Assembly: GCA_028554755.1 (NCBI GenBank)
Contig: JAPTOF010000011.1
Location: 4,616,501-4,680,500 of the forward strand
DNA: 64,000 nt
Origin: Cordia subcordata
Lineage: Eukaryota; Streptophyta; Magnoliopsida; Boraginales; Cordiaceae
Direction of reading: 5' to 3'
A program made the translations under genes and the position numbers. This document shows, piece after piece, positions 35,319 through 47,681 of the stretch; position 1 is the stretch's first letter, and each line of letters opens with the position of its first letter. The notes under the pieces were generated by a model. That model was not told the origin of the DNA. It saw only the letters and a list, made by a program, of their open reading frames with translations, and did not search any database.

Positions 35319-35354
35319 GGTTCTACTTATAGTTTAACAATTAGTAGAATTAAT

Positions 35355-36381
35355 ATGGCAAATAACGTTAATGCTACTACTGTGGAAAGTTTGTCAATTG
35401 ATAAAGCTCCAATATTTGATGGCCTTAATTACTCTTTTTGGAAAATGAGAATGAAAGTGTTTATGCAAGCTCATGATTATAAAGCATGAAAATAATTGAA
35501 AATGGACCACAATATCCTATGAAAATGGTAGGAAAGAAGACAGTTTTGAAAACGGAAGATGAACGGGATAAGAAAGATTATAAACTTGTTGAATCGAATG
35601 CTAAGGCTCTGTATACTTTGTATGCTAGAGTTATGGGATGCACTTTGGCTAACGAAATTTAGGATCAACTTGAAGCAACTTATGAAGGCACTAGTCAAGT
35701 TAAGGAATCTAAAATCAGCATGCTTGTTCAAAAATATGAAAAATTCAAAATGGAATCCGGTGAAAATATTGAATGTATGTTTTCTAGATTTGTTGAAAGT
35801 ACTAATGGTGTTAAGGCACTTGGAAAGGAATATTCAAATCTAGAAATGATGAGAAAATTGCTAAGAAGTCTACCACTTCAACGGCAATCAAAGGTGACGA
35901 CTGTGAAAGAAGCAACAGACCTCAAGACGCTTACGTTAAATGAGCTAGTTGGTTCTCTCATAACACAATGAGTTAGAACTCAAACCATATGAAGAAAAAG
36001 ATAATAAGATAAAGAAGTCCATGGCATTTGTTGCCTCTAAATACCCTTTAAGTGATGAAGAAGATAGTGATGAATTCGAAGATGAAGAGATAGCCTTGCT
36101 TGCCAAGAATTTCAGAAGTTCATGAAGTAGAAAAAGTGGAAGAAAGAAGCAAACTCAAAGAACAAAGGCAAAGAAAGGAGAAAATCTAGAGAAGGAAAGA
36201 ATGAAGAACTCAAATGCTTTAACTGTAACAAAACCGGTCACATCAAAGCAAATTGTCCAAAGTTGACAAAACAAAGGGAAGGAAAAGCTGTTAAAGCCAC
36301 ATAGGATAGCTCTGAAAGTGAAAGAGAAAGTGAAGAAGAACATGAGGTTGCAAACTATGTATGTCTCGTGGCAAACAAATA
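35355..36381 (+). pseudogene. SIRE-like gag relic, N-terminal part
   Basis: Starts MANNVNATTVES at 35355, the first ATG in a fitting frame after the PBS. FDGLNYSFWKMRMK (about 35415) is the Gag N-terminal motif. After a short out-of-frame part comes the UBN2 domain with EGTSQVKESKISMLVQKYE (35682-35738), ENIECMFSRFVE and LRSLP (about 35858). The zinc knuckle CFNCNKTGHIKANCPK is intact at about 36211-36258, followed by a Glu/Ser-rich tail that stops at 36379-36381. Stops near 35487 and 35969, plus a frame change, disrupt it. Confidence 0.85.
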
Positions 36382-36387
36382 AGAGGT

Positions 36388-36985
36388 AAGTGATTCCTTG
36401 AACTATCTTTCAAAATTGGATGAGAAATTTACCTTTGAAGAATTACAAGAAGCCTTTTCAAAATTACATGATGATTTTTCAATTGATTTAAATGAAAATA
36501 AAGTTTTACCAAAAGAGTTTGAAAGCTGTTTTGAAAGAAAAAGATGACCTTGAAAAGAAAATGCATCTTTTTTAGAAAACATAAATGATTTGAAGAAGAA
36601 AAACAATGATCTACAAATAATCGTAAGCAAGTTTACAAGTAGGCAAAAAAATTTTGAAAAACTTCTTGGTTCACAAAAATTGATATTTGACAAAAGTGGA
36701 ATTGGTTATGAGCCTTTAAGCAAACAAAAGTATTTGAAAAACTGTTTTATGAAAGCATCGTCCTCTACCACACCTTTAAAATCTTCGATCACTTGTGCAT
36801 ATTGTGAAAAGAATGGTCATATTTCTTCTCAATGGTATTTTAAGAAATTACACAATAAAGGCACTCTTGTTCCACATTGGCAAAGACCCAGATGGGTTAT
36901 GAAAGCCAAAAAATTGAGACTAACCTCATTGACCCAAGAACTTGGGGACCAATATAAAGCATTCTTGTGTTCTCTCAACTTATAG
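36388..36985 (+). pseudogene. Gag C-terminal coiled region and second zinc knuckle
   Basis: Rich in Lys/Glu/Leu (FEELQEAFSKLHDDF, NDLKKKNNDLQIIV), coiled-coil-like, then the conserved KLLGSQKLIFDKSG-type string at 36658-36700. A second knuckle CAYCEKNGHISSQWYF near 36793-36840 has Trp in place of the last Cys. This arrangement is typical of SIRE-branch elements. A frameshift lies near 36535. Confidence 0.75.
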
Positions 36986-36989
36986 GTAA

Positions 36990-39900
36990 AAAATGAAGGA
37001 AAAGAATGGATTCTAGATAGTGGATGATCAAAACACATGACTAGTGACCCCTCATTATTCTATGATCTTAAAAGAGTCAAAGGAGGGGATATGACATTCA
37101 GAGACAATAGCAAAGGGAGAATTATTGGAAAAGAAAGCATCAGTAACAAAGTCACTTGCTATTCCCAATGTGCTATTTGTAGAAGGTCTTAAATTGAATC
37201 TACTTAACATTAGTCAACTATGTGATAAAGGTTACAAAGTTTCTTTTAAATCATCTAGTTGCATAGTACATGATTGTGATAGTGATATTGTGCTCTTGTC
37301 ACTTGTAGAAATATAATGTATGTATTGTTGAATTTAATCAGCTTGAAAATCAAAATGTTACTTTTTTATCAGCTGTACATGAAAATTCTTGGTTATGGCA
37401 TAGAAGACTTGGGCATGCTAACATGAGTTTATTGAAAAATCTATCTAGAAATGAACTAGTTAGAGACTCGACTAAAATAAAGTTTGAAAAAGATAAAGTA
37501 TGTGATACATGTCAACTTGGTAAACAATATAAGACTTCCTTCAAACCAATTAACAAGGTCTCAACATCTAAAGGTTTACAATTGTTGCATATGGACTTGT
37601 TTCGACCTGTTGATGTTGCAAGCTTAGGTGGATGTAAATATACTTTTGTTGTTGTAGATGATTATACTAAATTTATATGGGTCATGTTTCTTGCAAACAA
37701 AAATGAAGCCTTCAATGAATTTGCAAGATTGTGTCGTTAAGTGCAAAATGAGAAAGGCTATTTCATAACTTGCATTCGTAGTTATAATAGCACGGAATAT
37801 GTGAATTCTCCTTTTATACATTTCTGTGATGAGCATGGTATGGAACATAAGTTTTTAGCGTCTCGAAGTCCTCAACAAAATAGGGTAGTAGAAAAGAAAA
37901 ACCGAACTCTATAAGAAATGACAAGGACTATTCTTAAATAACACAACTTACCTACATATTTTTTGAGTGAAGCTATAAAGACTGTGTGCTATGTACAAAA
38001 TAAAATTCTCATTAAACCCATTCTCAACAAAATCCCATAGGAGTTGTGGCATTGTAAGACTCTTAAGATCTCATAATTTAAAGTATTTGGTTGTAAATGT
38101 TTTATTTTGAGTACCAAAGATCATTTACATAAATTTGATGCTAAATCTAATGAAAAAATATTTCTTGGTTACTCAACTACAAAGCTTATTGTGTATTTAA
38201 TAAAAGAACACAAGTTGTAGAAGAATGAATAAATGTTAATTTTGATGAAGCTAATCCTTTTGAGCCAAGAAAGGAAATCATTTATGTAGGTGACCTTTTA
38301 GAGAAGACTATACAAGACAAAAGAACAAGCAAAGGATAAAAAAGTGTTGAATGATGAAGAAGTTGAAATTCAAGCAAAGAATGATGAGAAACAAACTCAA
38401 GACCCTCACTTGGAGCTAACACCAACTCATACCAATCTACCCAAGAGTTGGAAGTTCGTGAATAATCACCCAAAGGAACAAATCATCGGCAATCCATTCA
38501 AAGGAGTAAGAACTAGGAATAATATTAATGCCTTTTGTGAACATGTTGCATTTGTCTCTCATATAGAACCTAAGAATGTTAATAAAGCTTTATTAGATGA
38601 TAATTGGATAAATGCCAAGGAAGAACAGCTTAATTAGTTTACTAGAAATAAAGTTTGGAAATTAGTTAAATCTAAAGATCATCCTGTAATTAGCACTAAA
38701 TGGATCTTTAGAAACAAGCTTGATGAATCTGATAATGTAACTAGAACTAAAGAAAGATTAGTTGCACAAGGCTATAATTCAAAAGAAGGCATTGATTATG
38801 ATGAAACCTTTGTACTTGTTGCTATATTAGAATCCATTCGCATGTTACTTGCATTTGCTTGTCATATGAATTTCAAGTTATATCAAATAGATGTAAAAAG
38901 TCTGTTCTTGAATGGTTTCATTTAGGAAAAAGTGTATGTTGAACAACCTCCTAGTTTTGAAGATGCATATTTTCCTAATCATGTGTATAAACTTGAGAAA
39001 CCATTATATGGTTTGAAACAAACGCCTCGAGCTTGGTATGAAAGGTTGAGTGACTTCCTAATTGAGAACAGATTTGAGAGAGGTAAGCTTAACTTCACTT
39101 TATTCATTAAAAAGAAAAGGTGATATCCTACTTGTTCAAATATATGTGAATGATATCATATTTGCTGCTACTAACATCTCATTTTGTGAAAGCTTTTCTA
39201 AGTGCATGCATAGGGAATTCAAGATGAGCATGATGGGCGAATTAACTTTCTTCCTTGGATTGCAAATCAATCAAACCAAAGAAGAGACCTTCATAAACCA
39301 AGTGAAGTACACAAAGGAAATAATCAAAAAGTTTGGAATAGAGAAAGCAAAAGAAATTGAACTCCTATGAGCCCCTCAACTAAGCTTGACAAAAATGAGA
39401 ATGGTAAGTCGGTTGATGAAAAACTCTATCGAGGTATGATTGAAAGCCTTTTATACTTAATAGCATCTAGACCTAATATAATGTTCGATGTTTGTCTATG
39501 TGCAAGATTCCAATCTAATCCCAAAGAATCTCATTTTGTTGTCGTGAAATGCATAAATAGATATCTTAAAGGAACTTGTAATCTTGGTTTGTAGCATCCT
39601 AAAGATACTTCTTTTGATTTATATGATTTCTCTAATACTGATTTTGCTAGTTGCAAAGTTGATCATAAAAGCACTAGTGATACATGTCAATTCCATGGTC
39701 TAATAGAAAACAAAATAGTGTTGCATTATCTACTGAGGTCAAGTATACAGTTGTCGGTAGTTGTGTAGCACAAATTCTTTGGATAAAACAAAACTTGATT
39801 GATTATAGATTGCAATATGATCATGTGCCCATTTACTATGACAACACAAGTGCAATTAATGTCATTAAAAATCCAATTCAACATTCTAGAACAAAACACA

Positions 39901-40064
39901 TTGAGATTAGACATCACTTTATCAGGGATCATGTTAAAAAAGGAGATCTATTACTTGAATTTGTTGATACTTCGCATCAAGTTGCTAATATTTTCACAAA
40001 ACCTTTTCCTGAAGAACAATTTTGCAACATTAAAAGAGAAATTGGTTATAATGCAAAACTTTGA
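36990..40064 (+). pseudogene. SIRE-like pol relic (protease, integrase, RT, RNase H)
   Basis: Protease: WILDSG then a stop in place of the next residue, then SKHMTSD (about 37008-37047). Pre-integrase LKLNLLNISQLCDKGY (37186-37235) and the H-H-C-C zinc finger (WHRRLGHANM...CDTCQLGK). Integrase core HMDLFRPVD with the first Asp; the second is replaced (RSYNSTEY, about 37778); Glu in VVEKKNRTL. RT: TKWIFRNKLDE, QIDVKSLFLNG with the first Asp, PLYGLKQTPRAWYERL, and the active-site box altered to YVNDIIFAA (about 39145). RNase H: VALSTEVKY, IYYDNTSAI, HIEIRHHFIRD, ending at 40062-40064. At least ten stops or frame changes. Confidence 0.9.
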
Positions 40065-40221
40065 ATGAATTGTGACTTTCATGATGTTTCCTTACAAAAA
40101 TACATGTTTTGAATGTTTTAAACTATTAATATCATGTTTTGGAAATGTTTTGGGTTGCCAAAGGTAGTATTATAGCTCATATTTTCATTACATAATAAAA
40201 AACTTTGAGATTTTACATTCT

Positions 40222-40362
40222 ACCCATGGTCGGAAGCCTCTGTCGATCGCCCGACACTTATCTGCACCATTTCTGAGTGCCATGCACTCATCACCTTAGC
40301 TGGTCGCTCCACAAAACCGGTCAGGTGCCTGACTTTTACAGACGAGCCAGGTTAAAACTCTA
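40222..40362 (+). promoter_or_regulatory. GTCG-rich block between pol and the extra ORF
   Basis: Contains GTCGGAAGCC, GTCGATCGCCCGAC, GGTCGCTCC and CCGGTCAGG elements, and is more GC-rich than its surroundings. It recalls the block inside the LTR near 34500-34600. It could be an internal promoter or a displaced LTR-like module for the downstream ORF; speculative. Confidence 0.3.
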
Positions 40363-40542
40363 GTTTAACATCTCCTATTTCACTTTTATCTCTTTTTTTT
40401 AAAACCTTTTCCCCAAACCCTCGTTCCTCCTCATACTAAATACCTAAAAACTCTACTTTCTCATAAAATTGTTGATAAAAACCTCGTTACCCACTTCATG
40501 AAACTCACTTTTGCACCAATTTTTCTCTAAAAAGTCTTCACT

Positions 40543-41925
40543 CATGACACCGCTAAGAGGAAGGAAAACTTCAAGGAGAAAGGAGGCTAGGCAAAGTTCT
40601 CCATCTTTATCACAATCACTACCACCATCTCCACTAGCACCAACAAAGAAGAAAGGTACCATCGAATCTCAATCTAATAGGTATGGGAAATATCTTGTTG
40701 ATGAGTATTTGAAAGGAAAAAAATGCTATTGAGTTATTTTATGAACAAAGTTGGGATTTGTTTGTTCATCTAAATTGCATTGTGCATGAGAAGATGGTTA
40801 AAGAGTTCTATAAGAATCTTTATGTGTTTGACATAGAACATATGCACCTGAGATCAAAAGTGAATGGAAAAAGGATTGATTTGCAAGAGAAAGATAAAAG
40901 GGATGTTTTTAGTCTTTCATACGGGGATCATAGAGTCTATAGTGCTCAAGGTTGGCTTAAAGTTGAGAAAGAAGATGTTGATAAAGCTGTTACTTTCATA
41001 TGGAAAAGGTAGGACTCCAAATCCGTTAAGCAAATCACACCCCAAAGAAAAGATGCTGATCCTAAGAAAAAGATCATGCTTAAGATGATTAATGAAGTGA
41101 TTGTGTAGGAAAACAAGTGATAGAAGAATAAACTTTATGGATGTATATTTGATCAACATGTTGGATCAAAAGGAGAAAGTTGATTTGGCTTATCTTATAT
41201 TATGTCATATGGCACATGTATGTGGAATAGACCTTGAAAATTTGAATTTGAAACCCTTAAAACCAAACAAATTGGCTTGTAAAATGGGTCTCACTGTCAT
41301 CTTTCACCACCTTAGGGTACCATTTGATAAGGATCCAATCCCATTTTCTTGGAAATTTGACATGGCTTACATTAACCAAATACAAATCTATTAGTACAAT
41401 GATGAACCAATTGAAAAGGCTCAATATCAAGCCTTGAGTGACGACATTAAGAGAAAGATATGGCAAAGAACTAGGGAAGGAACTACTGTCTATAATCTAG
41501 TGCTAGGTCTAGAAATCCAAGAAGATGAAGTACAAGTTGCAATGGATGAATTAGAGGAACAAGCTCGATGAAGAGGAATTGAGATACATGAACCAATTGA
41601 AAAAAATGTGCCCCATCAATAGTTCTTCGATAAGGAGTTTCAAGAACAACTTAATAAGGCCGTTGAAGCTTCTATGCAAACTTAAAGGCTTGAAGAGATT
41701 AGAAGGCAAGAGATGAGACAAGGTGCTAGCTCAAGTTTTAGTAGAAAAGCCAAAGAACCATCTGTTTTAGATCAACTTCTTGCACAAATTACTACTTTAA
41801 ACACTAATGTGGCTTCTTTGAACTCAAGGGTTGACAAGGTTGAAGAAAATATTTGTGGCATACGTCATGACATAAATGAGTTCTTTAGAGAATACTTCTT
41901 TCGCTACTTCCAGGATCAACCATGA
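40543..41925 (+). pseudogene. Extra ORF of SIRE-like element (plant transposon-protein-like domain)
   Basis: The first segment is MTPLRGRKTSRRKEARQ, basic and Ser/Pro-rich. Then comes a central domain: VHEKMVKEFYKNLYVFD (about 40785-40836), the RIDLQEKDKRDVFSL block, AYLILCHMAHVCGIDL (41187-41234) and a VPFDKDPIPFSW stretch. This order resembles the 'putative plant transposon protein' domain found in such ORFs. The C-terminal part (41713-41925) has LDQLLAQITTLNTNVASLNS, coiled-coil-like. No transmembrane segment is seen before 41925, so an envelope role is not supported. Stops at 40730, 41010, 41107 and 41392 break it. Confidence 0.65.
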
Positions 41926-42430
41926 AAACCTTGGGGATGCCTCCCTCTTTCAAAAACATTCTCTTCCTACATTTTTAAAACATTCCACTACTATTGAACT
42001 TATCATCTCCATTCATTCCTTCTCATCTCATATTTTTGGATGCATTCTTATTATCATGGTTCTAATTACCTTTGACTTATGCTTTATCCTTCTTTTTAAT
42101 GATACCAAAAGGGGAGAAAAGAACTTCCATGGATATTACTCTTAGTTGGTTATTTTGGTTTAGTTGATTATTATAGTTATTATGGATGCCTTAACTGCTT
42201 ATGATTATTATGCTTATGGTTTGATGTTTTTATGAATGCTTGTTTTGTTCTTAATTGATGAAAACTTTCTTAAATGTCTTTGAACTATCTACATGTTCAT
42301 AAACTACCTATATGCTTATGAAAAGGGAAGTCATACCCACTAAAGACTTCATTTGTAGGCATTTATTCAAGGGGAGTTTTTCATCTTATGAATCATATGC
42401 TCAAACATAAGTATAGTTATTGTCATCATC

Positions 42431-42444
42431 AAAAAGAGGGAGAT
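42431..42444 (+). promoter_or_regulatory. Polypurine tract of SIRE-like element
   Basis: AAAAAGAGGGAGAT directly before TGTTAG of the 3' LTR. Confidence 0.85.
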
Positions 42445-44063
42445 TGTTAGCATTATATGGTTTGATATTAATGTTTTAATGATAAAAATAATGGATTGAC
42501 CTTGATTCATAACGATTTTATTGTCCATAATTTAGATTCTATTAGTTATATTTGAATAAGCTTTTGAATGAATATCTATGAGTTGAATGTATGGATCTTC
42601 TTATAATTGAATGCTTCATAAATTATCCTATTGAGCTATGCTTTGTAAAGCTTGATTATATGGAAGCTCATGAAAGTTCATGATCTCGAATATAAAAGTT
42701 CATGTAAAGATTTTCAAGACAAAGCAAAGGGAGATATAAGGCCAAAGAAGAGAAGTCATAAGGCATGCTGTTTTGTTTCTTTTAATTCTTGCTCTTATTG
42801 TGTATAACTGTGAATTATTGTCTAAAGCTCATGTTTTTTCAAACTTACTTTCATCATCTTTTCAAAGTTATTTTTAAAGATTTTGAATTCCTATAACATG
42901 CTTTTTAGAATCTTGAAATTTTGTCTTAAAAATATTTTGAGCAAGTAATTGATTACTCGCTTAATCTTGGAAAGGTTTTTGAAAAGCAAATCTTTGACTT
43001 TCCTTTTCTCTTTAAAGTTGTTTTCACATTGTTTGAAAGAATTTCATCCTCTCAAGATGTTTTCAATCTTTCTATTCTGATTTTGAATCTTAAAACTCTC
43101 CTAATTGCTAAATATTCATGCTTTCAAAAGGGATTTCAAACAAATCAGAAAAAGACAAAAATATGAGTTTTTCTGCTATAAGTCAGACCCCTTATCGAGG
43201 CTCCCGACTTGTGTAAATTCTAGCAGCCTTTGAGTTGACACTTTCTGGACCATGCTAGATTCCCAAGCCAGGCGACCGACCTAGGCAACTGGGGGTAGGC
43301 AGAACGTCAAGAAGTAGGCTGGACACACCCACTGGGTGACCAATTCTTGGCTTGTTGTGTTTTATATTTTGCTTGTTAGAAGCTAATTCTAACAAGAGTT
43401 TCACTCCACTCTCACCCAACTCGATTTTCTCTCTATCATGGATCTACAACTGCTCTTTCTAACACTATTTAAACAACATTTTAAAGTTTTTTAACATACA
43501 CTTGAGTATTATAAACATTGTTGGAGCTTTAGATTGTTTATTTCATTGAGTTCTACAAGCGTTATATCTTTCATGTCTATTAGGTGAGGTTTTAAGTAAG
43601 ATTTGTATTTTCTCGTATCATTATCTATTGTAATTACACACTATAGCTAGAATAGATTGTGGATTGTGTTTCTAGCTAGAAAAGAATGTGGAAATCCTTG
43701 GTAAGATTCTTTCACTTGAGTTTTTTGAAGAGTGGGCTTCAAAGAGTTGTAACAAGTTGGTCTGTAATCCACCAAGATTTGAAGGAGTATGTATAGTGAA
43801 GGAGGTTAAATTCATAAGGAGAGAATCCTTTGGCAGTGGACATTGGCTTTGTTGAACCACCTAAAAATCTAGTGCATTCTATCTCTTTATCTTCCTATTT
43901 CAATTAATTTCATATTGCTTGCAACCCATTTGATAAATTGCTTATGCGAAGTTTATTCACTCTTTTGTTTTTGAGATTGATATTGAATTGAATTAATTTC
44001 CACAAAAGTAGCATAATCTTAATTCACCCCTCCCCCTCTCTTATGATTATTTGCCCCATGACA
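42445..44063 (+). repeat. 3' LTR of SIRE-like element
   Basis: 1619 bp, TGTTAGCATTATATGG to CCCCATGACA, pairs with 33692-35300. Followed by the TSD TGATG. Confidence 0.93.
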
Positions 44064-44068
44064 TGATG

Positions 44069-44960
44069 CCTCTTTAATAGGCCCAAGATTTGGTTCGTAA
44101 CCTTAACTTGATTTGTATGTTCAACTATTAGTGTTCTATTTTTCTATTAGAACTTCATAAGCTCTTTATCAAGAGAATCTTATTTAAGAAACACTTTCTT
44201 CAAAAGATTCCTTTTGACATCAATAAATACTCATTATTCATCACCTTTATAGAAGTTGAATTCACTAGACTCTCTAGGGAACCGTCCAAACACAACCAAT
44301 TTAAATTCTAGCTTGTTCATGATAAGATGTTTGATACATGTTGAACATCTCTTTGACCCTTCAGTGAAAGAGTATCCACTTACTATCATGCTATAGCTAA
44401 TATGGTATCTTATCTACTAACTCAGTAGATGTATAACTCAGCATATAAGCATTTGTCTCAAATATGCATTCCAAAAGATATGGTCACACCCATAAGCCAC
44501 ATAACGGATCAAAATATGTCCAACAACATTTGATTTCTCCTTTCTAACACACCATTCAACTATGGTATAGTAGTTGGAGTCTTTATATGAGAATCTCATT
44601 CTTTTCTTGGCAAACGAGGGACTTACTCGAAGGATTTTTACATCTATGACTAGATCATTTAATCATATCATCCTAGTCAACATACACTATGGTTGAAAGA
44701 TGAACTTGTTTCAGTTTACAATGCATGATAATAACTTTTATTCTCAATAACATTAATATCATGATTATTTCTACTAGACAAAGAGTTCTACTATAACAAG
44801 TTATAGGGACTGTCTGTATCTTATACTAAGCTAGTAGAATCTACTGAAGTTACAAGGTGTTATCATATATGCACCTGTAGCAACAAATTGCTACTTTTAG
44901 TCTCACAGGATATAACAACACTAGACACTTAGACACTTTAAAGACTCTTCTTATTATTCT
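44069..44960 (-). pseudogene. Copia integrase relic (element 3)
   Basis: Minus strand continuation of 32334-33686 after removal of the SIRE-like insert. An ESSEFNFYKGDE-like string at about 44240-44275 corresponds to the Copia integrase C-terminal region, and a VEW-VRKEKS stretch near 44525-44560 to the segment around the catalytic Glu. Very decayed with many stops. Confidence 0.55.
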
Positions 44961-46712
44961 AGTGTTTGGATATTCAGAGACATATTGCACGTGAACCAAT
45001 TACTGCTACTTAGTGGGGTTCTAAACCTTGCTTAGTAATTTAGTGGGTGATTCACCTCTCACTAAAATATGCCCTTTCTAAAAACTAGTTATCTTACTAG
45101 AAGTTCCTCAGTAGCTTGAAAGGTCCATTATAGTCAACAATTGACTTACATGTCTTGAACCAATTCAAGAAGGAAGGTGATATTAAGGGGCGAGAATTGA
45201 GAATAATATACCTGATCATCTTCTTAAAGGAAGTAGTCAAGTGACATTTGCTTCTCAATCTATTATGTCTTATAAAGTACATAGATATTCCATCCCTCAA
45301 CTATGTTTCAAAGACTGTATATTACACCATCAAATGTGCAGGAAGACTCATCCAACTTTTGAATGTAGAACTATGAGCTAGCATGTGCACTATCTGCTAT
45401 TAAGACGATATTTCCCTACAGACCTTATATCTCATCAACTAATTGATAATCATCCTAACACTTTGTAGCTAATTGGTTTTACTTTTGCGAAGTTTGTTTA
45501 TAACATACAGAATGCATTTGTGATCATGATTAATTATATTATTATCAAATTGTAGTATATCTATAATGTATTGAGATTTGTGAAAGCAAATAACAAATAC
45601 AAAGAATGTAAACATTCCATTGTAATAGAATCATCATTCCTAGAGACATGGGCCAATGTCTAAAGGATTCTTCCACTATTTTATTCAAACTGATAGCCTC
45701 TACCTTCAATCGAAAAGGATTTTGAATCCAAATCCCTTTAGTGGGTATTGAGACCCAAAATAGTTGTACATAAGGGCGACCCATCTACAGACACTACTTG
45801 GTAGGTTCATAACAAATTGCTTCACCAAACAACTCTTATTAGTTAATTTTACCCCAGACATCTCTTCAGCAGGACTGAGGTCCTCCACTAAAAAGTTCAG
45901 TTAGGTCACACCATTAATATGAACTCCCAAGATCTACCTCTAAGCTCTATGAGTAAGCCTGATTGAGGTTGGCCCACTTACTCATTAGTCTAAAGGGATT
46001 CCAAGGATCTCATATAGTGAATAATAATCCCAATATTCCATAAAAGCCAAGCCTGAGGGTTTCCAATGTTTATCAAAACATTAAGCCCATTATTATTTAC
46101 TTTAATGGGAGGCAATGATTTGGGCATCTCCATGTTCAAACCACTTTTAGACCTAATAATTTAGAGGATTTAGTAGATATGATAAGCACATTTGTTTTGA
46201 TAGCCAAATCCTTTAATTAATCCCGTTAATTAATCACAATTGGCATACAAAAATAACATATATCAATATACATAAGCATGCATGGGTGGTTATGGGCTTT
46301 CCTAGTGTGGTCCACTGGAGGCGTCATGGGTCACTCTATCATGCAAGCAAGATTATTACTTGCTAATACTGGGAAAACTGGATAGGGCGAGGCCTTTTAA
46401 TTCTTTGTCTTCATCTCCTTATCTTGCCCGCATTTTAACTACCAATTACTTTAACTAGAGAAAGAACTCTTTTAAAAGGAAGGGATACATCACTTGAGAG
46501 AGGGGATTATACAATTAGAAATAAAAAGAAGGCTATGCTTACAGGCCCAATTTAATCCCAAAATAATTACAACAATTGATAACAAACATGAGATGCAAGC
46601 CCATAATCACGCCAAAATATGTCAGACATCATAACAAAGAAACGGCATAAATAATTTCATGATTTTATCACACAATCATTGGATTGATTTAATCGTATTA
46701 AATCAACCCTTC
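44961..46712 (-). other. Expected gag/protease region of Copia 3, unresolved
   Basis: By position gag, protease and the integrase zinc finger of element 3 should lie here, but I cannot recognise a zinc knuckle or DSG motif. Short minus-strand frames at 45097-45300 and 45545-45888 show no family motif. The sequence may be too eroded or may be leader. Confidence 0.35.
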
Positions 46713-47172
46713 CAATTAATTAAAACTCTTTTTTAAACTAATTAGGGTCAAAATCTCCATTTTGACTAATTAAGGGGTTTCTAATTAATTAAAATCTCAT
46801 TGTAAATTTATAGGAGACAAAATCTAATTTTGACTAGCTTTTGGATGTTATTCAATTAATTAAAAACTCCTTTCTAGTTAATTGGGGTCAAAATCACTAT
46901 TTTGACCAACTAAAGGGCTAATCCAATTGATTAAAACCTCTTTGTAAATTAATTGGGGTCAAAATCATAATTTTAACTCACTAAATTAATTAAAACTCTT
47001 TTTAAATTAATTTGAGTCAAAATTTTAACTTCGACTAGTTTTGGGGTTATTATTCAATTCATTAGAACTACTTTCCAATTAATTGGGGTAAAAAAAATTA
47101 GACAAATTAAGGGCTTACCGAATTAACTAAAACAGTTTTGAAAATTAATTAGGGTCAAAAATAATTTTTTCA
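46713..47172 (-). repeat. Degenerate minisatellite, seven units of about 70 bp
   Basis: Units start near 46713, 46782, 46854, 46925, 46984, 47056 and 47120 (periods 59-72). Each carries AATTAATTAAAACTC followed by AATTAATTGGGGTCAAAAT and a TTTTGACTAA block. It lies in the leader side of Copia 3. AT-rich; no coding potential. Confidence 0.8.
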
Positions 47173-47617
47173 AAAATTTAGGGTATATGTAATTACTTAA
47201 TATCAAAAACACATTTGTTTTTTTAAAAAAAATAATAAAGGACTTTAAAATATTTATTACGAAGGAATATCTATTTTATCAAATAAAATAGTTTATGAGA
47301 TTTAATAAATTTATTAATTTGTTTGCAATTACTAAATAATTGCAACTAAAAAGCAAAATTAAAAATTAATTCACCCTAATACAAGAAAAATAGTAAACTA
47401 TTTATTATTTTCACAATTTAAAATAAATGAAAGATAAATGGAATTGGGTCAAAACTGAATTAATTAATTCATAGCTAATCAAGTTTAAACTATAACCCAA
47501 GGTCAGATTAAGTCCAAAATTAACATAACCCATTACCTTTTACTAAGCCCAACCCATTATATTTATTAAGTTAATCAGATCAACTTAATACAATTGAATT
47601 CAGCAAGTCCATACTTG

Positions 47618-47635
47618 TGATGTGTGTGATCTGTG

Positions 47636-47681
<46 letters not shown>

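Larger units (their letters stand above)
33692..44063 (+). mobile_element. SIRE/Maximus-like Ty1/Copia element, complete structure, TSD TGATG
   Basis: 5' LTR 33692-35300, PBS, gag, pol, extra 3' ORF, polypurine tract, 3' LTR 42445-44063; total 10,372 bp. TGATG at 33687-33691 and 44064-44068 is a perfect TSD. Large size, a long gag with a second zinc knuckle and an additional ORF after pol are hallmarks of the SIRE/Maximus branch. In the first ~117 bp the two LTRs differ at 11 positions, 9 of them transitions, so it is an old, methylation-decayed copy. Coding frames are broken. Confidence 0.93.

Noticed and set aside
41876..42145. Hydrophobic open frame as an envelope protein of the SIRE-like element
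   Set aside because: It overlaps the end of the extra ORF in another frame, has no in-frame link to it, and lies in AT-rich pre-LTR sequence where hydrophobic codons arise by chance.
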